A stretch of 64,000 nucleotides of DNA, from assembly GCA_000310025.1 (NCBI GenBank), contig FN649748.1, positions 2,183,428 through 2,247,427 of the forward strand, read 5' to 3'. Each line of letters begins with the position of its first letter. Position 1 is the stretch's first letter. Origin of the DNA: Ectocarpus siliculosus. Lineage: Eukaryota; Sar; Phaeophyceae; Ectocarpales; Ectocarpaceae. Below, piece by piece: positions 24,327-37,100 of this stretch. A program made the position numbers and the translations under genes. Under the pieces are notes generated by a model. That model did not search any database, was not told the origin of the DNA, and saw nothing but the letters and a program-made list of their open reading frames with translations.

Positions 24327-27300
24327 TCATCGTCCTCCGGCAGCCTCCCTAGTCATCTCCCTCCTCCAGCGCCTGTTCTGTCTGAGCACGTCCATCTGCA
24401 GCGTTTCCCACAGGCGGTGGAAGGCGCCTCTGTCGCCTCCCTCTTGGAACCGCGCCCACACCTGTGGCACGCAGCACGCGCCACCGCACAAGAAATTGGC
24501 GCCAGTTAAGAAAAATGAGCGCAGAAAAAAAAAGAACCAAAATATAGGAACTTGACCACAAGCGCTCGTTCAACAACCCTCGGTGCATGGTCGATGTTGG
24601 GTTTTTCTCCGCAGAGAAAATGAGGATCAAGCCTCGGTGAAACCAAGAGCTTATCTGGCGCGTTCTGTAGAAGGAAGGACGCGCGTGCTCAGCCATGCTA
24701 CAATACGTGCGCGAGACACCTCTGTGCCGAACCCGACTTCTGTGCCATACTTGTATCCATAGGCTTCATCTCGACAGCAGTATCGGTGTCGATGTCGCTG
24801 TCGCGCCATGTCTTCTTGTCGAACACATGTGTCGCGTGATTTCCAAAACTTCAGCGCGAAGCAACCTTCAGCCCAATCGGTGGATGCCGACTTCAGAATA
24901 AACACACAGTTCAGCACCACCACGCCTCAAAAGAGCAAAGCACGGCCAAAACACCCGGAGCTTCTGTTGTTACACATGAAACCGATCGCCAAATTACGCT
25001 CCTAAACCTACCAAAGCATGGAGGAGCGCCCTTCCCATCTACAGGGCATAGAACGCTCTCTCGCCACACAGGACGCAGAGACAGGTATCGAAAACCGGGA
25101 AGATATGCAAAACGTTGACAAAAAAAAATCACGAATATATCCATGTATTGGATGGATATGATGATGACACACACCTGAACCGCGGCCCGTGCCGCGGCTG
25201 TGCCGGCCCATTCCGCCGCGCAGTGGACCTCCAGCTCAAACGCGAAGAGCAGAGGGGTAGCGGCGATCGCTGCTGTGGTTGTCGTCGCCTGCTCCGCTGG
25301 TGCTGCTGCTCCTGCTCCTCCCGCGGCGGCGGAACGCAGACGCGCCTCACACCAAAAGCGGTGGGCACCATCGGCGACGGTCGGGGTGCTGGAGTCCTCG
25401 TCGCTTGCTCGAACTTTGACGTCGGCCTGGGGGGAGTAGGTGAGGGGGGGGGCGGTCTATCACACATCTGTAGGTGCCAGAAAAAAAACAAAAGATGAAC
25501 CCATGGACCCAAACCGTTCAATCGAAATGACCTGCGTAGCTTAACCAGCTAGTCACCAAGTACGCACGCAAGAAATCGATTGCTCGATTCAAATCGCCAT
25601 GCCTTCACGAAACGTGGCCAGATTATTCCCAGATACCTACGGCTGTTGCATTCCAAACAACCCAGGTAGCACGGGATTAAGCGAAAGAGTAAACAACCTA
25701 GTCCACAATAGATCGTGTCTTGCTTGTTCACAACTAGGAACAGTCCCAGTCAGTTTTTATTTCTAGAAAGGGCACAGAAAGTGCACAGCATTTGCATCCG
25801 CCAAGATTTTCGGAGAACCCCAATGTCCTCCACAGCCAGCGAGATTCGTCCGCGACATGGATCAATAGGGTGACCAGTTCCTGTCTTGTTGACCTGGCGC
25901 GAACGCCGTCCGCCTCGCAGTACCTGAAACGGTCCCCGCCCAAAAAGACGGCACCATGCGTCGGACATGCCCAACACACCTGCTTGAAGGCCATCATCGA
26001 GCTCTTCAGCCTTGCCACGACGTCGTCCGCGTCCTTGGGGAGGTTGGCCGGGACGGTTATCTTCACGACCGGGTGGTCCGCTCCACCGCTTCGCCCGCCG
26101 ATCTCTTCGGCAGCCTTGCCGGGGTTTCCACCGCCGGTTGGCGTGTCGGCGGGAGAGGGGGGGCGGAGCGGGGCCGAGAAACTGCGAAGGTTGTGCTGCG
26201 TCCTGTCCGCGGCCTTCTTCTTGGAGAGCACCTTGACGTTGGGGTCGTCCGGGACCTGTGGCGGCGATCACAGACGAAAACGCGGTCGTCAGAGCAAGTA
26301 TGCTGCAGCTATCATGTTGTGTAGCATTGCACTAAATCACGGGTTTCGCGGCAGCAGCGGCGTACACACACGACCAAGAAACGTGCTCCGTCGGTAACAC
26401 GAGTCGTGCGAGTCGCAATCCAGGCACGCAAAAGCAAGCACGAAAACATGGCTGTGACCGGCAGACGGACACGAAGGGGCACAAAGGCCAGGACAACTTT
26501 CAACTGGACAACGTACGGGTCGATCGTCTTTCGACAGAGTTCTCCGCAGGGGACAAAGTCGCAGCTCCCCGCAGGCCCCCCACCAAGCACCGTCCATACC
26601 CACACTAGCAACCGCGGAGGCCCTGCTGTGGCAGGACTCTTGCACTAGGTCCTTGTCCCGGCGCGGCTCACATGGGCAGCATCCCGCGAGGTGTGCAGCT
26701 TGCTCTTCTCGCGGCGGCGACCCCCCCCCCCCCCCCCCCGGGAAATTTTGTTCTATTCTTTGGGTGTCGAGGAAGAAAAAATCAAAACCCTCTACGCCTA
26801 CATAGCAAATGTGTATTTTGAAGGAATGCCGTAAAGGTAAAGGGCAACGTTCGTAAAAAACATGTAGCCCAAAATGTATTTCTAAGTGAAAGAACAAGTC
26901 AGCCCCCATAGGAAGGTCCTGCCCAGGAAAAAATTCTTCTTCCGGGTGGTTTTGAACACGGACAGGAAACGCCCGGAAAAAAAAGGGGGGGGGAAAATAA
27001 AGAACATNNNNNNNNNNNNNNNNNNNNNNNNNNNNNNNNNNNNNNNNNNNNNNNNNNNNNNNNNNNNNNNNNNNNNNNNNNNNNNNNNNNNNNNNNNNNN
27101 NNNNNNNCCCAATTAAAAACCGGGGGGGCCCTGGTTGGGCGGGATTTTTTCCTTTGGTTCTTTTCCCGGGGGGGCTTCAAGGGGGCACCTCCCCGGGGGG
27201 GGGGAGTTTTTTTTTTTTGGGGGGGGGCCCCCCCCCCCCCCCCCCCCCGGGAACTTTTGTTCTATTCTTTGGCTGTCGAGGAGGAAGAAGTCAGAACCCT

Positions 27301-30300
27301 CTACGCCTACCTAGCACATGTGCATTCTGAGGGAGTGCCGTAAGGCTAAGGCGCATCGTCCGTACAAACCTTGCCGCCGACCATGCCTTCCGAGGTGAAC
27401 GACCACGCCAGCCCCCATCGGACGGTCCTGCCCTGGAAGAACTCCGTCGTCCGGGTGTTCTTGACGCCGGCCTGCCAGCGCCCGGGAAAGAGGGGGGGGG
27501 GGAACGGAATGGACACACGGCTGAAAGGTTGTGCATGTTCGCGGAGGGGAGGGAAAAGGAGGGCCGTAAACGAGAATGGGCCACTCCCTCAGACCAGAAA
27601 TTAAACAACACAAACGTGACCGCAGCAGCATTGCGTCATGGCAACAGCTTGTGCGCTTGGGAAGCTCAATTGGTGAAAAAGATAAAATGACCAAGATTTC
27701 AAAAACAGGGAGAAGCCGCAGAGTAGGCAGCTGCCGGGAGGGGTTTCGGAACAAGGCTGGCCAATCAGACGATACCACAGGAAACTCCCCCCGCGAACGC
27801 TCCGGACCCTGCCCATTCTCCGGATGATTCGAACGTCCTGTAGTGACACCTGAACCAACTCGAACCTCAACCACCTAGATATGTTGGCTACCTGTGTGCT
27901 TCACGAAACAGGCTCAGGGGGAATGCTACTGGAGATCCAATATTATTGGGGGGGCAGCTGCCGTGAAAAGGTTAGGTTGCCCAACTTGTGCTCCCTCAAG
28001 GCAATGCGCCATGGACAACTCTTGCCATCGCCTTGGCGAAAGCTCTTGGCTCTCCTGGACACAACCCCCAAGCCGGCTTGGTGCCCACCGTGATCCCAAA
28101 CGCACCCAAACTCTGCAGCATCCGAGCGGTTTTGCTGGGAACACGCAAATACCAAGCTAATATTCACGTGACAGCATTTTACAGCACATCCACTAGCCTA
28201 GCGAATGCACTCTTTGCTCGGTACCTACAGTAGCTTGCTGCAGCCGCAAGAGGATGCTCCCAGACTTTACGGCTACGGCACGCGATGATGTACAGTCGGC
28301 CACGAAGCGTGCGGCTCACCTCTCGCAAGACCCGCAGGAGTTTCTTTGCGTTGGCCTTCTTCCCGACCATGCTCGTGTACCACCGCACCTTCGGGAGGAC
28401 ACGCAGAAAGGAGGGGGGGGGGGGAGGGGGGGGCGTACTCTCATGTTTTGAGTGCCTTACAAGCTGGTCTGACCAAGAAGCTAACTTTCGTTCTTTCATG
28501 TCCCATCTGCTGTTTCAACGAATTTAGACTTCAAATTTGGCGGGTGCTCGTATAAGACCATAGGGGATGCGCAGGTGCCGGAATTTTTCGGATCTGAGTT
28601 GATTTTAGGTATATAACTATCAATTGGGGGCATAGTTGGGATACTTCCTGTACTGAAATCAGCATAAAAAAAAGTTTCTCAGATCAAGCTGAAAATTGCT
28701 GTGCATGTACCTGGGAACATCGCGAGAGCAAAGATGGTAGTTTCAAGGCTCACGGCATCTTCCATCAGAAGTTATGGCCTATTAAAGAATCCGATACAAC
28801 ACACGAGATACCTGAGGCAACGTAAGGATCTCGCGATTCCCACGCTGTTTTTTCGAATCAGAAGCTGAAATTTCGACACAGCATCCCCATGAGTGCAACA
28901 AACAAATAAGCCACTGCGCCATTTGACTTTGTTATTTTTTTCTGCGACTTTTTGGCATAGCAAATATTCCCATGAATAATAATATCAGCCTAACGTACGA
29001 AACAAAAAAAAAATCCAAATAGCGCAGTGGCCTTTGTGTTTATAGTACTCATGCAGATGCCGTGTCAAAATTTCAGGTTCTAACTCGAAAAAACCGCGTG
29101 GGAAATCCGCTCTAACCTTCAAATTTGCGTCTTGGTCAGACCAGCTTGTAGCGGTGAGACTATTGGCCACGCGTCCTCGAGAGGACGGAGCATTGTTCCC
29201 ACAGGATCGATCACCGATGGCCAATCGTTCTTTGCTACTTCGACAAAGGTGGCTCAAAAATATTTTCCCCAGCCTAGCGCTCATATCGATATCACTTCCC
29301 GCCCTTACAAGCCACTTCCGAGGGAGGGGGGGATTGTTGCCTGCCTCGGTTTTGGGACCATTGACCGAGCAATTTTCTTTCATACGCGGCAACGTTCCGA
29401 GCTACACTAGAGACGCATGGTGAGGCTGGGCATTCACAGCGTGGGTGCCGTGCATCGGACAATCACAAGTGACCCATAATATTCCTTCTCTACTCTCGTT
29501 TTGAGTGTGGCGATCGTACGCTCGCCACTATCTCGCTTATCGTACTTGCTCGCCTCCCATTCCGTGTAACTTCTTACAAGGAGATCCTTGGAAGTCAGCG
29601 GATCGGGGCAAAGTGCTACAGTAAGCTACAAAACTATTCCAAGTCCTTTGCGCTCCCTGTACCTTGGCATCTAGACACCATGCCCGTGCAGCCAAAAAAA
29701 GAAGGAGCAGAGCAAGGGAAGAGTACAGATAGCGCCCGCACTAAAGAACCTCTACTTGTAGCCGAGGCTCGTGGTTCTCAGTTCCTCTTATGGGCTACCA
29801 ATGACCGCTCCATAGGTTCGAGTGTAACGGGTTTCCTAACCGGGCTCACAGATGGCGCTCAAGTTCTTGTCTTTGAAATAACGCTGGGGTTGAAGATATT
29901 ACCTCAACTGCCAAGTTCTTACTTCGTTCGGTGACGGCGCTATCTGCACTGCCTTTTCGCTGTTCCCGCTGCTTACCCGCTCCCTGAGGCGGAGGCTGTC
30001 CCTGACGATGGCCGTCACGAAGGCCACCTCCCCTCCGTGGCACGCCACCTCGCCTGCGGCGCGCCATGTCCCCCGTGGCCGTGTGCAGGATTCTGCCCCG
30101 CCTTTCGCCCACCGCCGTGAGAAGCAAGCACAACATCCAAGAAAGGTGGGGGGGGGGGGGAGGGGGGAGAACACTCAGCGGGAACCGCGAACCAGGTTTT
30201 AGGCCACGCGCCACACCGCTTCCGTCGAGATCGAACAGAGGCGGTGTGGGCATATGTCGTTCGCTTGTTCGCTCGTTCGTGCGATCATGCTGATCTACGG

Positions 30301-33300
30301 GCCAACCAGAAAGACGGCGAAATTGTCGCGAAGAAGGTACCAAAAACATGACACACGTTCACAGGGGCGCCGGAATCGTGCCTCAAGGAAAAGCGCCCCG
30401 TCTGCCACATTTGTTCGCGAGCTTCATTCGCTTCGTCTGCGGCCAACGAATCGGATTGTTGGATGCACGGAAAAGTTATCTGCACATACACTTGCATTTA
30501 TAGCAGTACGCAATACACCTCCCTCATCATGAAACATTTGTCTGCCTGTCTGTCTGTCTCATGTCTCTGTCCCGGTCTCTCTCTTTCTGTCTTTCTCTCT
30601 CTCATACCAACGTTATTTATCGTGTACCACGCTGCTGTCGGCGGCCTAGCCCAGTCGACGCTACTCCAAGAAACATACACACACGCACCCCTCCTTCCAC
30701 TCGATGGCTCTCACCTCGTCTGCAGACTCGAAAAACGGCGGGTTCGTCATGGAGAAGTCGAAGTCCCCGTCTTCTTCCCTCAGTGCGGCCAGCAGCGGCC
30801 CGGGCGCAGCCTCGTCATCGCCACTATCCGCAGGCGACGGGACCAGCCGAACCTCAATTTTCTCCTTCGAGATTGTGGAGGGAGGAAAAACATCCAACCA
30901 AAGAGGCACGGTGGCATGAGTGCAGGGACTGGGGATTGCACGAAACATTACCAAGTACACTCAGAGCGAAGGTCGCCATGACGGCGCAAGCATGCCAAAT
31001 TCAATCCGCGTGCGGGACAAAAAATTAAAAACTTTTGACGCATTCCTCATTATTGGACAGCCTCAACCGGGGCATAGCGGCTTCGACCACAACATACCAC
31101 ATCGTTTGAGCGCTGAAAGGGGCTCAGGGGTGGTACCCGGGCGTTCTGTATTTTCTGCATGTACATACACCAAGGACTCGCTGTCGTATGTTGGTAAGCC
31201 GGAGATAGCCAACGCTACTTCAATGCTCAGGTTGCCGACATCACACAGGACGCCTACCAAGGTATTCCTGCGATCGCATCCTACGCATTCCAAAAGTCTC
31301 AAAAACTGGCAGGAAAACAACCAGCTGCCTCGAAAACGCCAGCGCTGTTCGCAGGTTTCGTCACACAAACGAAACACTTTGAGCACACATATACATGTTT
31401 GTTGGGAGTCGACACCCCACCCCACACAAGGGAGCCTCTTCGCCAAACCTCTCCCTACCCTCGGCGTACCTGCAAGTCGTTGGAACGAACGTTCTTCTCT
31501 GCCCACTCGGCCGAAACGGGGTCTATCTCGGTCGCCAGGAACGACCACCCCGCCACCTTTGCACCCAGCAGCGGGTAGATGCAAGACGCCCCCGTGCCCA
31601 CGTCGACGCCTCTACGGCTAGGCTTCTTCGCCCCCCCCGTCGCCTGGTCCAAGTCGCCGTCGACGTCGTCGTCGTTGTCGTCGCACACGGCCATGCCTTC
31701 CCCGCCATCCTCCTCCTCCACCCCGCGCGTGGTACCGTACAGAAGCAGGTTCCTCTGCGCCAAGTTCATCCCCCCTCCCCCACCTTCCTCGCCTGGCGCA
31801 TCCTCCGGCGATGAAGAATGTCGCCGCGCTGACACCGACGACGGCGGCGAGAGCTTCATGAGGTCCGAGAGCCAGCAGACGTAGTTGAGGCGGTTGGCCA
31901 CGGGGGGGCACAGGCGGTCGAGGGGCGCGTCCCACTCCCGAAGCCCGAAGTCGTGCCGGAGCATGACGCGGGTCAGCTCCCTCATGGCGGCGGGGTCCGC
32001 CCAGTCGATCGCCGCGCGACCCGTGTCCGGGTCGTCCCGAACGTGGGGGCCGAACGTGTCTGGTGATGGTTCGCATGGTGGGTGGTTTTCGAGCAGAGGG
32101 AGGGCAACCGTTCGCGTTGAGACAGCAGTCTACGCAGCAAAACATACTAAGCAAACATATGGGAAAAGTATTAAATCCGTGCTTTAGGGTTAGGGTTAGG
32201 GATAGAGATAGCGTCTGCGTGCCCCCTCCCTATCCTTTTTCTATATACTCTTCAAACCCTGCGTAGGCGGTCCCGTTGAGAACGCCTCAGAAGATTAGAC
32301 GGACAATATGGGAGGGATGACAGGTGTGCGGAAAATCGACGGAAAATAGGTCGTTCGTAGCGACTACTGCTGTGCCGTGTGGCAATACAATTGATCGGGC
32401 GGGGGATTGTGCGGTTGACAAAGGGGGTTGGGAAAGTACAGAACGAGTCGATCAGTAAGTACAAGTCTTGCGTTCCGTGGAAGGGCGTGGTACCGGTTGG
32501 CGGGTCGTTTGTGGTCATCCGGGTACCTGTCGCACATGGGCACTAAGCGGAGGTGTAGGTGCGTGTCATGACGTTTTAGCTGCCCGTAAGAAAGGGATAA
32601 CGTCCGAATCGTAAGTTTCCCATGTCCCACAATAAAAAAATATTGACAAATCGGCGACTGAAGAACAACGTGTCTGCTGTTCTACGCTACGTACGGACGT
32701 GGAGGTTCAAGAAGAACGGTTCTTCAAAGCGATACGCTGCCGCGCGGGTGCGTGTGAATGCAGACACGACTGGTATTCACCCCTTCTATGCGACAAAGTC
32801 GACACAAACAAGTGGGTTTCTTTTTTGTTCCTTGCGCAGAAGGCAGTTTCTACCCTAAAAGCTCACCCGGATACTCTCTCGCCAGTTCACGGAAGTCAGG
32901 GCGGTAGTGACGGTACAGGTTGGCGTCGTGCATTTTCCCGCCGCCGGCACTGGCATGCACCTTCCACGGCTTCTTCTTGTTCTTGCAAACGGCTGTGCCC
33001 CCGCCGTCACCGCCACCGCTGCCGACTCCGCCCGGGCTTGTGGCATCAGCAGCGGCAGCAGCGCCGCCTTCGTCGAGGGCATCGTCGTCGTCGTCGTTGA
33101 TGGCGAAGGTGCTACCGCCCCCGTCTCCGTTGCCGTAGCTGGTCAAGCCTTCGAAGGCGTCGTCGCCGATACCGCTGCTGAGTCTTCGCTTCTTGCTCAG
33201 TGGGGATTCTGGTTGTTGTTGTTGTGGAGACGAGAAGGAAGAGTGAGCGGCAGGTGCGATGTGGAGGCTCTACGTCGATGAAAACGGCGGGCATAATTTT

Positions 33301-33829
33301 GAGTGTACTGACTTCTAATGTGTTAGGTTAAACCTGGTGAAATGACTTTGCGTGTATAAGTAGTGCTTGTACAGCGTTGTATCAGAAATGTTGTGCGTTC
33401 ATATTGAGCGGTATGACAGGTGAAATACTGCTTGGTATCGTGGTAGAGACACGCCACGGGACCATGACACACGAGGGATTTACTGCTACAGGTGTGCAAC
33501 AAAGGGGCAGGGTGAGGCGGATATTCAAATATCATTCAGAGTTCAGTAGGTATGCACTCGCCGATCGCCCCCGAACAGAGAACACAGCATTAGACACAAC
33601 GGACAGAGTGACTGCTGTATGCGGCAAGGCGGTAGCAAGGAAGGAACAGGCATTGTTGGTGTTTTCGAAAATGATGGGTGTCAATCGGATTTGAAATCAA
33701 ACAATGCCAGAAGCGGGGCGGTGAAGCAGCACCTACAGACCCTTCACCACATTGGACTAGTGCTGTACCTAATTTCGCCGCACCTTCGTTGAACTCCTCG
33801 CTTTCGAAGTCGGCCCTCGATCTCGACAT
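24327..33829 (-). CDS. METTL16: METTL16-type U6 snRNA/mRNA m6A methyltransferase, 10 exons, one apparent frameshift
   Basis: Family members add N6-methyladenosine to U6 snRNA and structured RNAs using S-adenosylmethionine, mainly in the nucleus. Exons (plus coordinates, read right to left) are 33784-33829, 32867-33208, 31470-32059, 30715-30864, 29977-30101, 28320-28388, 27370-27471, 25980-26255, 25175-25426 and 24327-24461, about 695 aa. Landmarks: KMHDANLYRHYRPDF (RNA-binding N-terminal region), LNYVCWLSDLM, SAM-binding motif VDVGTGASCIYPLLG (281-295), catalytic NPPF (367-370), GGEVAFV, RWYTSMVGKK and TEFFQGRTVRWGLAWSF. Exons 8-10 resemble the C-terminal KA1-like RNA-binding region (FAFELEV, then RFQEGGDRGAFHRLW). 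An acidic insert of about 75 residues precedes the SAM motif. Exon 5 needs one extra base, probably in the C-run at 30070-30074, to link QNPAHGHGG with GEVACHGGE. Assembly damage at 26599-27516 falls in intron 7. Confidence 0.92.
26599..27516. other. Assembly gap flanked by duplicated contig ends
   Basis: One hundred Ns occupy 27008-27107. The sequence 26599-27007 aligns with 27108-27516 at a constant offset of 509: CCCACACTAGCAACC pairs with CCCAATTAAAAACC, and CCCTCTACGCCTAC is present at both 26788 and 27297. The left copy is accurate at its left end and degrades rightward. The right copy is degraded at its left end and accurate rightward. This pattern is expected of two overlapping reads or contigs that failed to merge at a long C/G homopolymer. 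The METTL16 exon at 27370-27471 is the accurate copy; 26879-26962 is its corrupted double. Confidence 0.93.
28460..29148. mobile_element. Non-autonomous TA-flanked inverted-repeat (foldback/MITE-like) element
   Basis: The ends carry a 19-bp terminal inverted repeat, CAAGCTGGTCTGACCAAGA, with one mismatch beyond it. TA dinucleotides lie directly outside at 28458-28459 and 29149-29150, consistent with a Tc1/mariner-type TA duplication. A second, internal inverted repeat pairs about 28863-28920 with about 29022-29085 (segments such as CTGAAATTT, GACAC, CATGAGT and GCCACTGCGC). No transposase frame is present. It sits in intron 5 of METTL16. Confidence 0.75.
32183..32207 (+). repeat. Interstitial telomere-like repeat
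   Basis: TTTAGGGTTAGGGTTAGGG followed by a degenerate GATAGAGATAG, in intron 2 of METTL16. It is too short to be a telomere and is probably a repair footprint or chance repeat. Confidence 0.7.
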
Positions 33830-34157
33830 GGGTTACAACAACAACGACACACGGGAAGCGTGGTGTGTGCGGTGCAGTGTGGTTGAGTGGCTGATGGTGC
33901 TGGGTGGGCCCTGGGGATGCTGATCGTCATTGAGATCGTGCCGCGCAGCGCGCGGGCATTGAGGGGCTCCGTGGATCACGGCGTTGGTGGTTTTCCAGCA
34001 CGCGCCCACATCGCGTTTTGGTTCTCGTTCTCTACGCTATGCCTCGCGCTGCTCCGCCTCGCTCTCGCGTCTATTTGCACTCTGCACGTTGGCTGGCTCG
34101 CCCAGGGAACCTTACACGAGTGCTCGCTTGCCTAGAGTGCAGGTGACGACTCTCACC
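33830..34157. promoter_or_regulatory. Probable bidirectional promoter of METTL16 and RRP40
   Basis: The two start codons are divergent and only 328 bp apart, so both promoters and 5' leaders must overlap or abut here, unless an upstream noncoding exon exists. The segment is GC-rich and has no evident TATA box. It contains CG-rich blocks (GCCGCGCAGCGCGCGGGC near 33941) and a pyrimidine-rich tract near 34015-34075. Promoter function is inferred from position. Confidence 0.65.
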
Positions 34158-37100
34158 ATGAGCTCCAGAAGAAGTACGAAACAGCAACGCGGCGGTAAGA
34201 GTATGGCCGAGGCGATGGAGGAGGACTCCTCCGACGAAGATTCTGGACCGGAGACCATGCCCAGCAACACCAAGACCGCGGCAGCGGCAGCAGCAGCAGG
34301 AGCAGGAGCAGCGACGACAGAGCCACAACACAGCAGCGATGGAAGCAGTGAAAGTGATGACGGCGATGGTGATGATGATGACAACAGCAGTAGTTTCGGC
34401 AAGCGCAAAGCGGACGATTTTCTGCGGCGGCAGGAGCTCGCCATGGACCCCCGGTTCAAGGCCACCGTCGTGCTCCCCGGGGACGACGTTACCGAGACCA
34501 CCACCCGCACCACCAGAAGCCTAAGGCTAGGCCCGGGACTGGTGCAGCACGCCCAGGACAAGGTCATGGCCACTCGCGCCGGGGTGCTGAGATATCGCCC
34601 CCCGTGCTCGTACTGGGTGGAGAGCAACGGGCGGCGGTACGGGGCGAGGGTGGAGGATCAGGTGCTGGGCATCGTGGAGGACAGGATGGCGGATTCCTAC
34701 AAGGTCAACATATTCGGGAGGTGATCGTGCCTGCTGAGGCCATTGTTGTTGGTAGCTGGTCTTGCGGCTTGTGGTTGGTGGGCTGGTGGCGTGTCATGGC
34801 CTGGCTTGAGCTTGATACAGGTTGCCAAACGGAAACGCGGTGTAACGTTCTTGCTGGGGGTCTGCATACACAGAGTCTCTGCTGCGACGTTTGCGTAACT
34901 TTAGCTTTCGCTCCGTTGGCATTCTTACTTCTATATTTCTTACTTACCCGTTCCCTTTTGCTTCCCCCCCCACGCACGTATATCAGCTGCGCAGCGTTGT
35001 TGGGCATGCTGGAGTTTGACGGTGCTTCCAAGCGGAGCAAGCCAAACCTCAGGGTAAGCGTTGTTTCTTGGTGCATTCACTGGGCCGTAGTCCCTGCTGA
35101 GCGTGAACTCGCTCACATGCACTTCTATTTAGTTGTTCCAGTTGGCGATCCCAGGTATAGGTTGATGCAAACACACCGACCGCCGGCTGCGATACCACCT
35201 TACATATAATGTTTTTGCTTATGTTCGGCACCACGGCTGTTTGGCTTTGCTCTGATGGTGTCTGGAACGAGCTTCACCTCGGAAGCTGTGGAAGTCGCTC
35301 ACACGTCGCGTCGTTGACACAGCTACAGTCGCTTCAATGGCAGCCAAGAGCCCAGGCGACCCGGTTCTCGCAAGACGTTGGGATGTCGCCGTTTAGAACG
35401 TGCGCTATCGCCGTGTTCTCTTTCTGCTTTTTTCGCCCCGCAGGGCGTCCATACAACACTCCAAGACGTTCAATCCTGCACCATCGTTATTTTTTGTTGT
35501 GCGTGCTCTTCTCCAGTTTTCCTGGTGGTTGTTGTTTACCCCTGATATTGTGGGTGCTGGCTCGAGATATCGGCGACAGAGTGTTTGTTGGTGTATGTCG
35601 GGCAGGTACCCCGATCACGAAACGAGAAATCGAAGACTTTTCGCCCCCGGACGTTTGTGTGTTCGTGGAAAGATTGCACCCCCACCTCCAAGATTTTTCC
35701 CGGGTGCTCTCTATGTTCATTCCGCGAGAAGGACGTGGAATGCAACAAGGAGAATACCTCCCTGACCGCCGCCGCTCTTTCGGAGCACTTGTGGCAGTTT
35801 GGTTGATTCGCTCATTGCATGAAGAGTAGACGGCCGTACTTGAGTTTGAATACTTGTGTGTCGCCATGTTGGAAAACAAAGTTGGGTATCTCCGTTGTTT
35901 TCACCGTTCCGGACGTGGGCAGAAGACTTTTCACATCATGATGGGCTTGTAGCACATGCATTCGATATCCCCTATGCATATGATGAAAAAATATGTTGCT
36001 GTTGTTCTGAGCATCGGCCACTCGAACCTATTAAATATCTTTGCGTGGGTTTTATGTAGTAGTAGACCTTTACCTCCCCCAGCCCCAGCTTTTCCTTATC
36101 ACAGGGTTTATCGTGTGTTGGGGTTTGTGCTCCTCCTGTGCAACTAGCATGCCCCTCATCGGTACACCAGATGTCTGAAGTGATTCGGAGCAGCCCGGTG
36201 TGATTTCATGGAGACGAACCCATGCGACAAGCATTTTCCCACGGTCTGTGCCTACTCTAACTACCAATCTCGTGCCTTGCCCCGATTTGAGCAGACCGGG
36301 TCGCTAGTGTTCTGCCGGGTGGCGGCGGTGAACAAAGATATGGAAACGGAGCTCACGTGTACCTGTGAGTTTCTGCTTGTGCCACCCGTGTCGGAGGTTT
36401 GCAGCCCGAGATGGTGCATGATGTTTACGTCGGATGGGGAATTTGGTCGGTGCTTGCCGTACTAAATAGTGTTGTGAAGTAGAGCGTATCCGAAGGGTTC
36501 TGGGGTGATTTTGTGTACTGGTGCATACCCAAGGTACGGTGGTTTCGCTGCCTTGAACACTGCTGGCCAGGTACAACTATTGCGCCGCCCATCATCCTAT
36601 CCATCTTGCCGTGGGTTTCGAACAGCGACACGAATCTAAACTCGTTTTGGCTGAAGCATGGTTTGGTTCGTCTTTTTTCGTCACCAGTGCGCGTGTTGAC
36701 CAGCTTCCTGCCCCCATCTTCCGCTCGCTGCCTCAGCATTGATTCGCTTTCGTGTCCCTTCCCGCGCTGGTTCTTGTTTAGCAACACATCACGGCTCCAA
36801 GAAGGACTGGATGACGGGACAGTCGACGTTCGGAGAGCTTCGCGGCGGCAAGATGGAGCGGTGTTCCCTCCTCCTTTCCAAGAGCCTTACCAAGCCCGAC
36901 TGCAGGTACCGTGTTGGCACCGCGCGTTCTTTGGAGGCAACGCGTGGTTCGGCAGTTAAAAAAGTGAAAACATGTCACCTTATATGTATTAAGTTTACGG
37001 AAAACCAATCAAGCAAGCTAGGCTGGGGGTCCGTCGGAAAGTTTGCGATTATGTGTGTTCATTTTTGCTCTCGATGATTTTACGTTGCTGGACGTGTGTA

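Noticed and set aside
23611-24555. 314-codon plus-strand open frame
   Set aside because: It starts at TTG, spans a diverged direct repeat, runs over the METTL16 last exon on the other strand and has no recognisable domain.
26879-26962. Second copy of the METTL16 TEFFQGRT exon
   Set aside because: It is the low-quality double of 27370-27471 produced by the unmerged contig overlap, at the same 509-base offset as the rest of the duplicated block.
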